Notes: generated from the sequence alone by a model not told the origin. A DNA stretch of 64,000 bases from Natrinema caseinilyticum (GCF_024227435.1 NZ_CP100445.1:372001-436000), one strand, 5' to 3'; positions 8,484-18,316 are shown, counted from the first letter of the stretch. Translations and numbers: made by a program.

Positions 8484-9230
8484 CTACTGGTACATTCGCA
8501 GTGGCTGGGCCTGGGTGCTCTCCTCCTGGCCGATCGCCTGCATCTGCCGCGCCAGTCGCTCTCGCTTCGCACGGATCTCCTCCGCGTGGTCGATGAGGTC
8601 CTGGACGTCGATATCGAGGCCGGTGATCGGGCCGATCCCGTCTTCGAGGAGAACGCTCGCTGCCTGCGGATCGGGGAACTGGGGGTCACACTGGACGATG
8701 AGGCCCAGCGTGTCGTAGCCCTCTCGTGCAGCGGCGTCGATGAGCGCCCCCGTCGGACCGGTGATGACGCCGTCTTCCGGCGGGATCGGAACGTCGGCCG
8801 TCTCGAGCCGGTCGCCACCGTCGGCGGTCGCGATGCCGTAGATATCCGGTCGGGTCTCCTCGTCGCGTTCGGCCGGCAGTCCGCTGAGATATACCGGCGT
8901 GGCCCCCCGGTCGATGATCCAACCGGTCAGGCAGTCGGCGACGTTCCCGATGGCCGCCGAACCGATCGGCGCGTCGCTCTGGAGGACGAGCAAGTCGTGG
9001 TCCTCGCTGACGTAGAGGCGCACCGGCGGGCGCGCGGTTCGGTTACCGCCGCGGTAGACGCCGATCCTGGCCAGTCCGTCGCAATGGACGCTCGCGTAGT
9101 AGCGCATATCCAGTTGCGTAACGAGGTGATCGGCCGCGAGCTTTCCCACGAGGCCGACGCCCGGGAATCCCTCCACGAGCGTGGGGTTCTCGAGTTCGAC
9201 GTCCGGTCCCTGCTGGCGAATCTCTGGCAT
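8484..9230 (-). CDS. PAC2 family protein (proteasome assembly chaperone-like)
   Basis: The 248-residue protein has the PAC2 fold beginning (VEGFPGVGLVGKLAADHL, about residues 18-35), shared by archaeal PbaB-type chaperones. The block GLPAERDEETRPDIYGIATA and the late VQCDPQFPDPQAA are typical. The C-terminus is a predicted helix or coiled coil (HAEEIRAKRERLARQMQAI) followed by a QPLRMYQ tail. In archaea such proteins bind proteasome subunits or HbYX-like partners; the exact role here is inferred. The start at 9230 fits the family; a much longer open frame continues upstream but is the antisense of the next gene. Confidence 0.85.
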   Translation of the reverse strand: MPEIRQQGPDVELENPTLVEGFPGVGLVGKLAADHLVTQLDMRYYASVHCDGLARIGVYRGGNRTARPPVRLYVSEDHDLLVLQSDAPIGSAAIGNVADCLTGWIIDRGATPVYLSGLPAERDEETRPDIYGIATADGGDRLETADVPIPPEDGVITGPTGALIDAAAREGYDTLGLIVQCDPQFPDPQAASVLLEDGIGPITGLDIDVQDLIDHAEEIRAKRERLARQMQAIGQEESTQAQPLRMYQ

Positions 9231-9446
9231 AGCCTGAGAGAGGGCCGTCAGCGGTATAAAATCGAGGGCGGACGGCGCCTCCAGGAACCTGTTCACGGTC
9301 GGAGCACGAGCCGCTCCGTCGACTCCGCCCGCAACTCGAGGGGGCCGATCGAAGGCGGCTCGTACCGCTCGTCCGCGAGCGTCGAGAGCCGGGTGATTCC
9401 GTCCGCTTCGAAACCCACAAGCGGCGGGCCAGCGAAACCGCGTCCG

Positions 9447-10358
9447 ATGGAGCCACTCGAGCGGTATCGATCGATCATCGACGATTTCGACGCGTTCCGT
9501 GCGGCCTGTAAGCGGCCGCTCGGCAACGCCGTCCGCGTGAACACGATCAAGGCCTCGGTCGACCGGACGACCGCAGCCCTCGAGCGAGAGGGGGTCGGGT
9601 ACGAGCAAGCGGACTGGAATCCGCGGGTTCTGCGCCTCGAAACCGATTCGCCCGGATCGACGTGGACGTCCTTTCACGGGTTCACGCACGGCCAGGAGGA
9701 GGTTTCGGCCGTCCCGCCGGTCGTCCTCGATCCCGAACCGGGCGAGCGAGTCTGGGATTCTTGTGCCGCCCCCGGTGGAAAGACGACACAACTCGCGGCG
9801 CGCATGGACGACCGCGGAACGGTCGTCGCAAACGACAACAACCTGGGACGCATCTCGGCGCTGCGATTCAACGCGGAGCGCCTCGGTGCGACCAGCCTCG
9901 CGGTGACGAACGCCGACGCACGGACGTACTCGCTCGAGCGGTTCGACTTCGACGCGTTCGACCGGGCCCTGGTCGACGCACCCTGTTCGTGCGAGGGAAC
10001 GATCCGCAAGAACCCCGACGCGCTCGACAACTGGTCCGAGGGACACATTTCCTCCGTCTCCGGGATACAGAAAGGGATCCTCCGGCGAGCCGTGCAGGCG
10101 ACTCGAACGGGCGGCGTCGTCGTCTATTCGACGTGTACGTTCGCCCCCGAGGAGAACGAGGCGGTCGTCCAGCACGCCCTCGAGACCGAATCGTGTCGCC
10201 TCGTCGATTTCGAACTCGAACTCGAGCACTCCCCGGGCCTGACGGCGTGGGAGGACGAGGACTTCGATTCGAGTCTCGAGCGAGCGACCCGGATCTATCC
10301 ACACCAGAACGACACCGGCGGCTTTTTCGTCGCGAAACTGGAGGTGACCGCGGAATGA
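9447..10358 (+). CDS. NSUN/RsmB-type RNA (cytosine-C5) methyltransferase
   Basis: The 303-residue enzyme transfers a methyl group from SAM to C5 of cytosine in rRNA or tRNA. Motif I is AAPGGKTTQ (about residues 106-114). Both active-site cysteines are present: Cys180 in DAPCSCEGTIRK and Cys230 in STCTFAPEENE. The gene overlaps its downstream partner by four bases (ATGA), so the two are translated as a pair. The open frame runs far upstream, but MEPLERYRSIIDDF is the family's normal beginning and the upstream part is noncoding. It is divergent from the PAC2 gene. Confidence 0.9.
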   Translation: MEPLERYRSIIDDFDAFRAACKRPLGNAVRVNTIKASVDRTTAALEREGVGYEQADWNPRVLRLETDSPGSTWTSFHGFTHGQEEVSAVPPVVLDPEPGERVWDSCAAPGGKTTQLAARMDDRGTVVANDNNLGRISALRFNAERLGATSLAVTNADARTYSLERFDFDAFDRALVDAPCSCEGTIRKNPDALDNWSEGHISSVSGIQKGILRRAVQATRTGGVVVYSTCTFAPEENEAVVQHALETESCRLVDFELELEHSPGLTAWEDEDFDSSLERATRIYPHQNDTGGFFVAKLEVTAE

Positions 10359-10891
10359 CCGACGGACGCGACGGTGGCGATCCGGAGACGAACGTGGGCG
10401 ATCGATTCGACCGGGTGCCCGAGAGCGAGGCGGACCGCACCGTCGAGGGCCGGGCCACGCGGACGGCGATCGTCGACTACTTCGCGGATCGGTTCGGCAT
10501 TCCACCGGAGACGTTCGACGACTACACGTTCTGGGAGAAGGGCGCGGGGAAAATCTGGATCTACCGCGGGGAGGCCCCGTCACCGATCGAAATCGAAGCG
10601 ATCGGGATGACCTGTCTACGGACTCGGCAGGAACACTGGAAGCCCACGACGGACTTCGTCCAGCGCTTCGGGCGGGTGGCGACCGAGTGCGTAATCGAAC
10701 TCGAGCGCGACGAGGCCCGACGGTTCGCCGCGGGCGAGGACCAGGATCTCGAGTGGGGCGGCGACTGGGGGTATCTCATCGCCGCTCACGACGTCGCGGG
10801 CGAACGCGAACCGCTCGGCGTCGGCCTGTTCGTCCACGGCGAACTCCGCTCGATGGTGCCGAAAGGTCGGCAGCGAACCCTCGAGTCGTAA
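10355..10891 (+). CDS. Partner of the RNA methylase, PUA-like (DUF7122-like)
   Basis: The 178-residue acidic protein overlaps the NSUN gene by four bases. The segment FWEKGAGKIWIYRGE, followed by GMTCLRTRQEHWKPTTDF, resembles the C-terminal PUA-like extension seen in bacterial RsmF and in the NIP7 family. My reading is that this haloarchaeon carries the RNA-binding accessory domain of its rRNA methylase as a separate, co-translated protein. The function is inferred from domain resemblance and overlap. Confidence 0.75.
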   Translation: MTDGRDGGDPETNVGDRFDRVPESEADRTVEGRATRTAIVDYFADRFGIPPETFDDYTFWEKGAGKIWIYRGEAPSPIEIEAIGMTCLRTRQEHWKPTTDFVQRFGRVATECVIELERDEARRFAAGEDQDLEWGGDWGYLIAAHDVAGEREPLGVGLFVHGELRSMVPKGRQRTLES

Positions 10892-11011
10892 CGATTGCGA
10901 ACCGGGGTCGTCGGTCGTGCGCCCGACATACGCTGGTAGTACCAGCCAGTCCATTACCAATGACAACGGAGTTTCGACACACATAAACCACGGCGTCCGA
11001 ACCACTCACCT

Positions 11012-11215
11012 ATGCCCGACGCGACGCAGCTGCGAGACAGCACCCAGATAATCCTCCCTCGGGAGGTACTCGAGGGGCTCGAACAGCAGCTCGTCGACGA
11101 GTTCACCGTCACCGTCTTTCCGGAGGGTGAGCACGCGTGTCGAATCATCGGCAGTCCCGTCGAGATCAAAGCGGCCAGCGAGTTTCTTTCGCGCCACGGG
11201 GTACGCGTTCGCTGA
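11012..11215 (+). CDS. VNG_1110C family small protein
   Basis: The 67-residue protein (MPDATQLRDSTQIILPREVL...) matches my memory of a short haloarchaeal family of unknown function. The pattern is a DSTQI strand, a helix (EVLEGLEQQLVDEF), then VTVFPEG, a second strand RIIGSPVEIKAAS and an ending FLSRHGV. The fold looks KH- or ACT-like, but that is a guess from the strand-helix order. An ATG with a normal spacing to an AT-rich element supports the start. Confidence 0.7.
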   Translation: MPDATQLRDSTQIILPREVLEGLEQQLVDEFTVTVFPEGEHACRIIGSPVEIKAASEFLSRHGVRVR

Positions 11216-11485
11216 TTGCGCGTCCCGACCGCGTCTCACCGCGGCCCCACGTTGGGATCGGCTTCGCCCGTATCCGGTTCTGCCTTCGTCGATGCCCTCC
11301 GCCGGCGGCACCGGTCTCCGTCCCGTTCCCGACGCTGGATCGCCCCGATGACGTGGCGGTCGGAGCGATCGTGAGACGAGTCCGTTCTCGATCCGATGTA
11401 TCGTTCGTCGACGATCGGTCCGGGATCTGAAATCTACTCTCTCGTCTCCTCGAGCACGGACCGGTCGAGAATCGAAACCGGACGC

Positions 11486-12808
11486 TCACCGCTCGGGATG
11501 AGTCGGTGCGTCGAATCCGCCCCGGACGAGCGGCTTCGAGATGTGTCGGCGCGCACACGGCGGGACCTCGTACCAACCGGGCTCGAGGTCGCGTTCGAGC
11601 GGTCGGTGGGCCTTCTCCGTCCGCGACGTTCCACAGTCGCGGCAGCGATAGCCCTGGTTCCGTCCGGCGCTCTCCATCGTCCGTCCGCAGTCGGGGCAGG
11701 GCGGGGTCACTCGCTCGGTTTTGACGAGGTCGCGGACGGCGATCTTCTCGAGTTTGAGCGTGCCGTCGGACACCTCACCGCAGGCGGTGATTCGATCGCC
11801 CATCCGGAGCGATCGAACGCGATCCCTGAAGCGCTTCGTCGGTTCGAAGGCTGCACACGTGAGCCGCTCCGGTGGCCCTTCGGCGTCTACTGGCGTCCCG
11901 GCGGTCGGTGCGTCGAGGTCGAGGAAGACGTGACCGCCCCGACGGGTCTCCGGGTCGGTCGCGACTCGGCCCTCGAGCCGGTAGGCCCGACCGTCTTCGA
12001 CGGTTCCGATCCCGCCGGGTTGGAGGTGACCGTCCGTCCCCTGATTGGTGACGAACAACTGGCTCTCGGCGACCGGTTCGCACTCGGTGCGTTCGGCGAC
12101 GGACCGGACCGCGTCCGGATCGTCGCCGCGAATCCCGTGCAGGATCGGACCCGGCGTGTGAGGGACGCAAACGGTTTCGCTCTCGCCGCGGTCGACCGTA
12201 TCCCAGACGTCGGGATAGCCCCAGTCGGCCGCCGCGAAGACGCTCTCGCGTTCGACTTCACGCGGCGTCCCCCAGCGGTCTGACTCGCGGTAGGAGATGT
12301 ACTCGTACGTCCACTCTTCGAGCGACCCCCAGGCGCCGATCGCGGCCAGCGCGCCGATCCGTCCCCGGCCGTCGCCGGCGTACCACGATCGATACTCGTG
12401 TCGCTCGAGCAGTGCCACGGCGTCGGCTATCGCCAGGTGATCGCGGATCGCCGCGTGCGCGAATCGCTCGACGTCGGCGGGCGTGTCGCGTTCGTCGGGA
12501 TCGAGGTCCGCGACGACCAGACCGGGATTCGTTCGGTCGTCCGCCGTTTCGGCCAGCTCCTCGAGTCGCTCGCGTGCGATCGTAAACGCCACCTCGGGAT
12601 CGCAGTCGGTGTGGATCGCCAGTGCGGCGTTCCCCCGCGTCTTGTACTCGACAGCCGGGTTGAGACGGACGAGAAGAGTCCTCGAGACGATCGAAGAGCC
12701 GCCCGTGGAGCAACGCTTGCGGAGGTGGTCGGCGATCTCTGTGGCGACGTAGGTCGTACACATCCCCCGCTCGCGCGAGTCGGTATCGTCGATCCCCACG
12801 ATAGTCAT
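11486..12808 (-). CDS. tiaS: tRNA(Ile2) 2-agmatinylcytidine synthetase TiaS
   Basis: TiaS attaches agmatine to C34 of the tRNA-Ile that reads AUA codons, an archaea-specific and essential modification. The 440-residue protein begins with [11 protein letters not shown] and [12 protein letters not shown], the TCKD/ATP-binding start of the family. The FLD and OB-type regions follow. A C-terminal zinc ribbon is seen ([12 protein letters not shown]...YRCRDCGTS, about residues 375-400). The open frame extends 40 codons upstream, but [10 protein letters not shown] is the conserved N-terminus, so the start is placed at 12808. It is divergent from the HTH regulator. Confidence 0.92.
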   Translation of the reverse strand: MTIVGIDDTDSRERGMCTTYVATEIADHLRKRCSTGGSSIVSRTLLVRLNPAVEYKTRGNAALAIHTDCDPEVAFTIARERLEELAETADDRTNPGLVVADLDPDERDTPADVERFAHAAIRDHLAIADAVALLERHEYRSWYAGDGRGRIGALAAIGAWGSLEEWTYEYISYRESDRWGTPREVERESVFAAADWGYPDVWDTVDRGESETVCVPHTPGPILHGIRGDDPDAVRSVAERTECEPVAESQLFVTNQGTDGHLQPGGIGTVEDGRAYRLEGRVATDPETRRGGHVFLDLDAPTAGTPVDAEGPPERLTCAAFEPTKRFRDRVRSLRMGDRITACGEVSDGTLKLEKIAVRDLVKTERVTPPCPDCGRTMESAGRNQGYRCRDCGTSRTEKAHRPLERDLEPGWYEVPPCARRHISKPLVRGGFDAPTHPER

Positions 12809-12950
12809 CGTCGGTTCTTGCAGTCCCGTCGAGTAACCCCTTTCGGGACGTTCCCCAGCGGCGGCGGGGACCGAAGGGACGGGTACAAAAGTATTCTCCC
12901 GATACGGGCCCCAATCGCAACCCGGCACACCGACGTCTCGGGGAAAATGT

Positions 12951-12958
12951 CTTATAGG
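12951..12958 (+). promoter_or_regulatory. TATA box for the HTH regulator
   Basis: CTTATAGG is 22-29 bases before the ATG at 12980. This decides against the in-frame ATG at 12947, which lies upstream of the box. Confidence 0.55.
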
Positions 12959-12979
12959 AGGAATCGCTTACGTCCCCGT

Positions 12980-13945
12980 ATGTCCCGTTCGGCACTGGTC
13001 GGCAACGTTACCGCGATGCTAGAGGACGCGGGATTCGTGGTCAGCGACCGGTGTGCGATCCGGCCGAAGAGTTTCGATATCGCTGCACGGCGCGGCGAAG
13101 ATCTGATCCTGGTCAAGATCCTCGCGAACATCGACGCGTTCAACGAGGCGACGGGCCACGAGATGCGACGGCTGGGAACCTACCTCCAGGCGACGCCGCT
13201 GGTAATCGGCCTCCGCAGTCGCGACGAGGATCTCAAGCCGGACGTCGTCTACTTCCGCCACGGCGTCCCCGTCTTCAGTCCAGATACGGCGTACAACCTG
13301 TTTATCGAGAGCGTCCCACCGTTGATTTACGCCGCTCCGGGCGGCCTCTACGTCAACATCGATGGTGACCTGCTGGCCGACGAACGCCAGGACCGCGACT
13401 GGAGTCTGGGCCAACTCGCCAGTGAACTCGGCGTCTCACGTCGGACCGTCTCGAAGTACGAAGACGGCATGAACGCGTCCGTCGAAGTCGCGATGGCGCT
13501 CGAGGAACTGTTCGACGCGCCATTGACCAGCCCCGTCGACGTTCTCGAGGGGGCGGACGAGGTCCACGAGAGCGAGGCGACGCCCGACGATCCGGAAGCG
13601 GATCCGGACGACGAACAGGTCGTCGCCGTCCTCACCCGGGCCGGGTACCGGGTTCACCCGACGGTTCGGTCGCCGTTTACGGCGGTCAGCGAGGACGAAG
13701 ACGACAGCGACGTCGTCCTCACCGGTCACTCGAAGTTTACGAAGGCCGCGGAGAAACGCGCACGGATCATGAGTTCGATCGGCAACGTCACCCGCACGCG
13801 ATCGGTCTACGTCGTCGACCGGGCGAAACGTGAGTCCGTCGATGGCACTGCGCTGGTCGAACGCGACGAACTCGCGCAACTCCGCAACGCAGACGAACTG
13901 CGAGACGTCATCCGGGAACGCTCCGAACGAGAGGAGGCTGCCTGA
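12980..13945 (+). CDS. Archaeal HTH transcriptional regulator
   Basis: The 321-residue protein belongs to the archaeal family of putative HTH regulators with an N-terminal nuclease-like domain. The N-terminal part (residues 1-125) has the pattern [23 protein letters not shown] Cro/C1-type HTH follows at about 137-185 ([36 protein letters not shown]). After an acidic linker, the C-terminal third has a second alpha/beta domain. The start is fixed by the TATA box, giving a leaderless message. DNA binding is inferred from the HTH; targets are unknown. Confidence 0.85.
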   Translation: MSRSALVGNVTAMLEDAGFVVSDRCAIRPKSFDIAARRGEDLILVKILANIDAFNEATGHEMRRLGTYLQATPLVIGLRSRDEDLKPDVVYFRHGVPVFSPDTAYNLFIESVPPLIYAAPGGLYVNIDGDLLADERQDRDWSLGQLASELGVSRRTVSKYEDGMNASVEVAMALEELFDAPLTSPVDVLEGADEVHESEATPDDPEADPDDEQVVAVLTRAGYRVHPTVRSPFTAVSEDEDDSDVVLTGHSKFTKAAEKRARIMSSIGNVTRTRSVYVVDRAKRESVDGTALVERDELAQLRNADELRDVIRERSEREEAA

Positions 13946-14059
13946 ACGAGTTCGTCGGAGCCGATCGATTTTCCAGCGCAGAACGCGACTCCGTCGACGA
14001 CTATCGTCAGGGGGCGTCGCCGCTCTCCACCTTCGATCGCCTCAGACGGTGTCCCCGAT

Positions 14060-14317
14060 TTACCTCGAGCCGTCGCCGTACGTCTCCTCTAAGTACTCGA
14101 CGATGTCGGTGCTCTCGTGCATTCCATCGACACCGTTCGATTCGTCGGTGATGACGGGTACGCCCGTCTGGCCGCTGATTCGCTCGACCTCGGTGCGATC
14201 GCCGTGTGACCGGGGGACTTCGATGGTATCGTAGTCGAGACCGAGTTCGTCGAGTTTCGAGCGGACCCTCGCACAGAACGGACAGCCGGGGAGGTCGTAC
14301 ATCGTAATGTCTGCCAT
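14060..14317 (-). CDS. Glutaredoxin-like protein
   Basis: This is an 85-residue thioredoxin-fold protein. The redox motif CPFC is at residues 12-15, the cis-proline lies in TGVPVIT, and the helix 3 motif DGMHESTDIVEYLEE is present. It probably reduces disulfides or handles low-molecular-weight thiols; haloarchaea use gamma-glutamylcysteine instead of glutathione. It stands alone between convergent and same-strand genes. Confidence 0.88.
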   Translation of the reverse strand: MADITMYDLPGCPFCARVRSKLDELGLDYDTIEVPRSHGDRTEVERISGQTGVPVITDESNGVDGMHESTDIVEYLEETYGDGSR

Positions 14318-14423
14318 GGTGTGGTAAGGTACACGTCTCGAAGGCCAAGAACGCAGCGGTAGCGGGTATCTGCCTGCAAAAAACGGTGCCGCGAAAACGT
14401 GGGTCGGTACCGCCGGCGAGACG

Positions 14424-15884
14424 TCAACCGAGCATGCCGCTCGTGGACACGTAGAAGTAGCCCACGAGGACGATCGCGAGAACCCACTGCCCGAACTGGA
14501 CGTCCTCGTATTCGCCCATCGCCGTTTTGATGAGCGGGAACGCGATGATACCCGCCGCCAGGCCGTTCGAAATCGAGTACGTCAGCGGCATGACGGTGAT
14601 CGTCAGGCCGGCTGAGATGGCCCACGCGGGGTCCTGCCAGTCGATGTCGAGGACTCCCCGGAGCATCATGATACCGACGGCGACGAGCGCGATGTACGAC
14701 GCGTACGCGGGGATCGCTGCGACGACCGGCACTGCGACGAGCGATACCGCGAACAAAACCGCGACGACGAGGGCGGTGAATCCGGTGCTGCCGCCTTCTT
14801 CGACCCCGGCGGAGGACTCGATGTAGGTCGTCACGGTCGACGTTCCGATCATCGCACCGACCGTCGTCCCGACTGCGTCGGCCATGAGCGGTTTCTCGAT
14901 CTCGGGCAACTCGCCATCCTCGTCCAGGAACCCGCCGAATTGCGACACGCCGATGAGCGTCCCGGCGGTGTCGAAGAAGTCGACGAAGAAGAACGTGAAC
15001 ACGACGAGCGCGAACGTGAGCGGTTCGATATCGCTCAGGCCGTCGATGAACGCGCCGACCAGCGGTGTGATATCGTAGTGCGGCGACGTCACGGACTCGA
15101 AGCTGACCGTTCCCTCCTGGGTGAGAAGTGTCGACGGTGCGAGTGCGCTCGCGGACGCGACGCCGGCGTACAGGAGCGCCCACCCGGCGACCGCCGTGGT
15201 GAAGATACCGACGATGATCGCCCCTTTCACACCGCGTGCCCAGAGGACGAACGTCAGGAAGAGTCCGGCCACGGCGAGCACTGCGGCGGGGTTCTGCGCG
15301 ATGCTCCCCAGCGTAACCATGGTCGCCGGGTCGGACGCGACGAGTTGCATTTCCTGAAGACCGATGAACAGGAGGAAGACACCGATACCCGCGCCGACCG
15401 AGAATTTCACCGGCTTTGGGAAGAGATTGATGATGTACTTTCGAGCCCCGACGGCGGTGAGGAAGATGAAGATGATCCCTTCCACGAAGACCGCCGCGAG
15501 TGCCGTCTGCCACGGAACACCCAGTCCGATGACGACGGTGAAGGTAAAGAACGCGTTGAGGCCCATACCGGGCGCGAGTCCGAACGGACGTTTTGCGTAG
15601 AACGCCATGACGAGCATCGCGACGACCGATGCGAGAATCGTCGAGATGGCGAGCATCTGAAACACTTCGTTCGCGCTGTAGACGGCCCCATTGATGGTCG
15701 TCTCCGCGTTCATCTGGCCCTCTTCGTTGAAGCCCATTATCGCCGTCATCAGGATCGACGGGTTGACGACGATGATGTACGACATCGCCAAGAACGTCGT
15801 CATCCCCGCGATCAATTCTGTTTTGAAGTCTGTATCGTGTTCGTCGAATCCGAAATACGCTCCGAGTTGATCTACGGACCCCAT
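14424..15884 (-). CDS. NCS2 family nucleobase permease (AzgA-like)
   Basis: The 486-residue membrane protein has 12-14 hydrophobic helices and is a proton-coupled purine transporter of the guanine/hypoxanthine branch. The beginning (FGFDEHDTDFKTELIAGMTTFLAMSYIIVVNP) and the block PFGLAPGMGLNAFFTFTVV are typical, as is IGTSTVTTYIESSAGVEEGGSTGFTA, which lines the substrate site. The substrate, hypoxanthine or guanine, is inferred from the branch. A TATA element on the minus strand lies about 20 bases upstream, giving a leaderless start. Confidence 0.9.
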   Translation of the reverse strand: MGSVDQLGAYFGFDEHDTDFKTELIAGMTTFLAMSYIIVVNPSILMTAIMGFNEEGQMNAETTINGAVYSANEVFQMLAISTILASVVAMLVMAFYAKRPFGLAPGMGLNAFFTFTVVIGLGVPWQTALAAVFVEGIIFIFLTAVGARKYIINLFPKPVKFSVGAGIGVFLLFIGLQEMQLVASDPATMVTLGSIAQNPAAVLAVAGLFLTFVLWARGVKGAIIVGIFTTAVAGWALLYAGVASASALAPSTLLTQEGTVSFESVTSPHYDITPLVGAFIDGLSDIEPLTFALVVFTFFFVDFFDTAGTLIGVSQFGGFLDEDGELPEIEKPLMADAVGTTVGAMIGTSTVTTYIESSAGVEEGGSTGFTALVVAVLFAVSLVAVPVVAAIPAYASYIALVAVGIMMLRGVLDIDWQDPAWAISAGLTITVMPLTYSISNGLAAGIIAFPLIKTAMGEYEDVQFGQWVLAIVLVGYFYVSTSGMLG

Positions 15885-15900
15885 ATTGGACGCTCGAGCA

Positions 15901-15909
15901 TTATAAGAC
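15901..15909 (-). promoter_or_regulatory. TATA box of the nucleobase permease gene
   Basis: On the minus strand, CTTATAAT lies about 20-25 bases upstream of the ATG at 15884, consistent with a leaderless transcript. Confidence 0.5.
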
Positions 15910-16108
15910 AGTTAAGTTAAAAGTTCCGGCCTCATTATCCGCCAGAATCCCTTCATTTGTTAATAAACGAACCCGACGAACGCTCCCGCCGTTCGTCTCG
16001 AGAAATGGCGATCGAGATCGATCGTCGAACGCGGGAGCGTGCGAGTGACGGAGAGGTGGATGATCGACGGACCAACGTATTTCATCTCCGGCCACGTACT
16101 GTGACAAC

Positions 16109-16771
16109 ATGAAGTTTGTTATCATGGGATACGGTCGAGTCGGATCGCGCACGGCGACGATCCTCCTCGAAGAGGGCCACGAGGTCGTGATCGTCGACAG
16201 CGACATCGACCGGATCGAACGGGCCGCCGACGCCGGATTCGAGACGGTGCAGGGGGACGGGTCCGACGAAGACGTACTCGTCGAGGCGGGGATCGAAATT
16301 GCTCACGCGATCGGTGCGTTCACCCCGGATCTCAACGTCAATTTCGCGGCCTGTATGGTCGGGACGCACCACGGTTGTCGGACCGTTTTGCGGATCGACG
16401 AGGACTACCGCGAAGACATCTACGAAAAGTACGCCGAGGAAGTCGACGAGATCATCTATCCCGAACGTCTCGGCGCAGCGGGTGCGAAGACGGCCTTGCT
16501 CGGCGGCGACTTCAACGTCGTCGCGGACCTCGCAGAGAATCTGCAACTGACCGTCCTCGAGATCAAAGACGGGTCGCCGGCGGTCGGCAAGCGGATGAGT
16601 GAACTCGAGTTACCCGAATCCGCCCGGATATACGCCCACGGCCGGGCTCGCGAACCACTGACGATTCCGCTACCGGGGACGGAACTCGCCGTCGGCGACG
16701 AGGTCGCGGTCATCACTGAAACCGAGCGAGCGGACGAGGTTCGGTCGTCCCTGATGCCCGCTCGTCCGTAA
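16109..16771 (+). CDS. trkA: TrkA-type RCK protein (K+ channel/transport regulator)
   Basis: The 220-residue protein has a Rossmann RCK-N domain with GYGRVGS (residues 6-12) and the NAD-ribose acidic residue in VVIVDSDIDRI. An RCK-C domain follows (about 140-215). It binds NAD(H) or another nucleotide in the cytoplasm and gates a TrkH-type potassium transporter. No trkH gene is adjacent, so the partner lies elsewhere. Potassium uptake is central to salt-in haloarchaea. An AT-rich element (CGTATTTCAT) about 28 bases upstream supports the start. Confidence 0.9.
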   Translation: MKFVIMGYGRVGSRTATILLEEGHEVVIVDSDIDRIERAADAGFETVQGDGSDEDVLVEAGIEIAHAIGAFTPDLNVNFAACMVGTHHGCRTVLRIDEDYREDIYEKYAEEVDEIIYPERLGAAGAKTALLGGDFNVVADLAENLQLTVLEIKDGSPAVGKRMSELELPESARIYAHGRAREPLTIPLPGTELAVGDEVAVITETERADEVRSSLMPARP

Positions 16772-16784
16772 GCGCCGCGTCCTC

Positions 16785-17025
16785 TCGAACCGTCGTGTCG
16801 CGTGTCACGAACCAAGGTGTTGCGCGGCGTGCACCGTAGTGATGAGCGACGTGCGCCGCGGTAGTGGGTGACGTGAATCGCGGTAGTAGGTGACATGAAC
16901 CACGGTAGTGGGTGACGTGAACTGTGGTGTTATCCCTCATGAAATGTGGTGGCATGTGACATACCTCGTTGCGTCGTGTGGCACTATCGTGATGGTGTGT
17001 GGCACGAACACCGGTGGCTCGGCTC
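16785..17025. repeat. Degenerate 22-bp tandem repeat array, about 11 units
   Basis: This 480-bp stretch between two convergent genes has no gene. It contains head-to-tail units of 22 bp that start at 16785, 16807, 16829, 16851, 16873, 16895, 16917, 16939, 16961 and 16983 (the last is 21 bp), with an eleventh from 17004. Units share rTGAACCG.GGTAGT followed by GGGTGAC; the best three neighbours (16851-16916) differ from each other at 3-5 positions. The outer units are more diverged. The period is not a multiple of three, so this is not a protein repeat. There are no spacers, so it is not a CRISPR array. Confidence 0.75.
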
Positions 17026-17251
17026 GAGCAGTAGTCGTTTCCGTCTCGTCGGTCGGTGGGTGCGGGTACGTTTCGACGTCGTCGGTCCGACGGCGTTTCG
17101 TCCGTGGCCACGAAGGGAGAAACGGCACAAGGCGCGAAGACGGATGGGGGATGGGGAGGGGGAGTGGGACCGCCAACGCGCCCGTTCGATTCGTCATCGT
17201 ACCCGTAAATAAAACCGCGTCAGACGACCGACCGACGCGAGTCAGACGCGG

Positions 17252-18316
17252 TCAGGTTTGCGTCTCTTCCACGTCCTCGAGTCGGAAGACGAGGACGTTC
17301 TGGTGGACCATCGAGGGGACGAACGAAAACGGGTACCCGTAGACGTGGAGGTCCTTCGTCGGATCGTACCAGATCAGATTCGCCGCGAGCGTTACCGGGG
17401 CGGTCGACTCGATCGCCCGCGCCAGATCCGCCGAGAGGAACTCGTACGATTGCTCGCGGTACATGTCACCGATGAAGACCACCACGTGGCCCTCCGGCGT
17501 GACGACGTCCGTAAACCGATCGAACTTCGCCGCCATGTCCGCGAGCCAGTCGGCTTTCGTCCGGTGCCCTGCGGACGGGTCGGTTGCATCGGCCTCGTCG
17601 TCTTCGCCGGACGCGACGCCGTCGAACGAACCGAGCTTGCTCTCGCGGGTCCGTCGCTCGTTACGCGTTTGCTCGAGTTCGTCCATGTGCCAGTAGGGAA
17701 CGTCGGTCAGCAGGAGGTCCACCGAATCGTCGGGAACGTCCGCGATCAACTCGGCGCAGTCGCCGTGGCGCATGTCCTGGTCGGCAAGCGGTGGATCTCC
17801 CCGCGCGCGGCGCTCCTCGTTTTCCCGCTCGAGAACCTCGTGATAGATCTCGATCCAGCGCTCGGTCCGCTCGAAGCCGATGGCCTCACGGCGGCCGGTA
17901 CCCTCGTACTCGCACACGCTCGCGCCGAGTAACGTGCCGCCGACGCCCGCGAAGGGATCGAGGACGGTGTCGCCCGCCGACGTGAACCGGCCGATGAGTT
18001 CGGCGCAGAGTCGCGGCGGTTTCTGCCCCCCGTGTTCGCTGCGGAGGTCGTGCTGGAGGTCTGGAGGGTAGCTCTCTGGGATCACGGACTTCGTGGCGTA
18101 CTTCCACTCCTTCCCGGTGAGGTCGTTCACCCGGTTTCGCTCGTCGTAGACCCCTCTCCCTTCGATGTAGCGCTGGTGATCGGCTAACTCGTCGGTATCG
18201 ATCACTTCGCCGTCTTCGACCGGCAGGGATTCTTTCCGTGCGCGATCGGCATCGAACTCGCCGTCATCGTCCGTGAACAGGCGACTCTGGCGGTGTCGGT
18301 CCCCGTCGTCTGCCAT
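17252..18316 (-). CDS. DNA (N4-cytosine or N6-adenine) methyltransferase, orphan
   Basis: The 354-residue SAM-dependent methylase has motif I as DPFAGVGGTLLGA (about residues 120-132) followed by catalytic motif IV as LLLTDVPYW, where most family members have DPPY. A proline-rich YPPDLQHDLRSEHGGQKPP block precedes motif I. No restriction endonuclease or specificity gene is adjacent, so it is a candidate solitary methylase or an RNA/DNA base methylase of unknown target. The open frame starts at a GTG at 18331, but the ATG at 18316 is better placed relative to a TATA-like GTTTAAGC near 18345. Confidence 0.82.
   Translation of the reverse strand: MADDGDRHRQSRLFTDDDGEFDADRARKESLPVEDGEVIDTDELADHQRYIEGRGVYDERNRVNDLTGKEWKYATKSVIPESYPPDLQHDLRSEHGGQKPPRLCAELIGRFTSAGDTVLDPFAGVGGTLLGASVCEYEGTGRREAIGFERTERWIEIYHEVLERENEERRARGDPPLADQDMRHGDCAELIADVPDDSVDLLLTDVPYWHMDELEQTRNERRTRESKLGSFDGVASGEDDEADATDPSAGHRTKADWLADMAAKFDRFTDVVTPEGHVVVFIGDMYREQSYEFLSADLARAIESTAPVTLAANLIWYDPTKDLHVYGYPFSFVPSMVHQNVLVFRLEDVEETQT

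Noticed and set aside
8484-10583. A 699-residue minus-strand open frame covering the PAC2 gene and the whole NSUN methylase
   Set aside because: Only its last 248 residues are PAC2. The rest is antisense to the NSUN gene and is Arg-rich, unlike haloarchaeal protein.
16785-17025. Possible CRISPR array
   Set aside because: The units touch directly with no spacers, and no cas gene is present.
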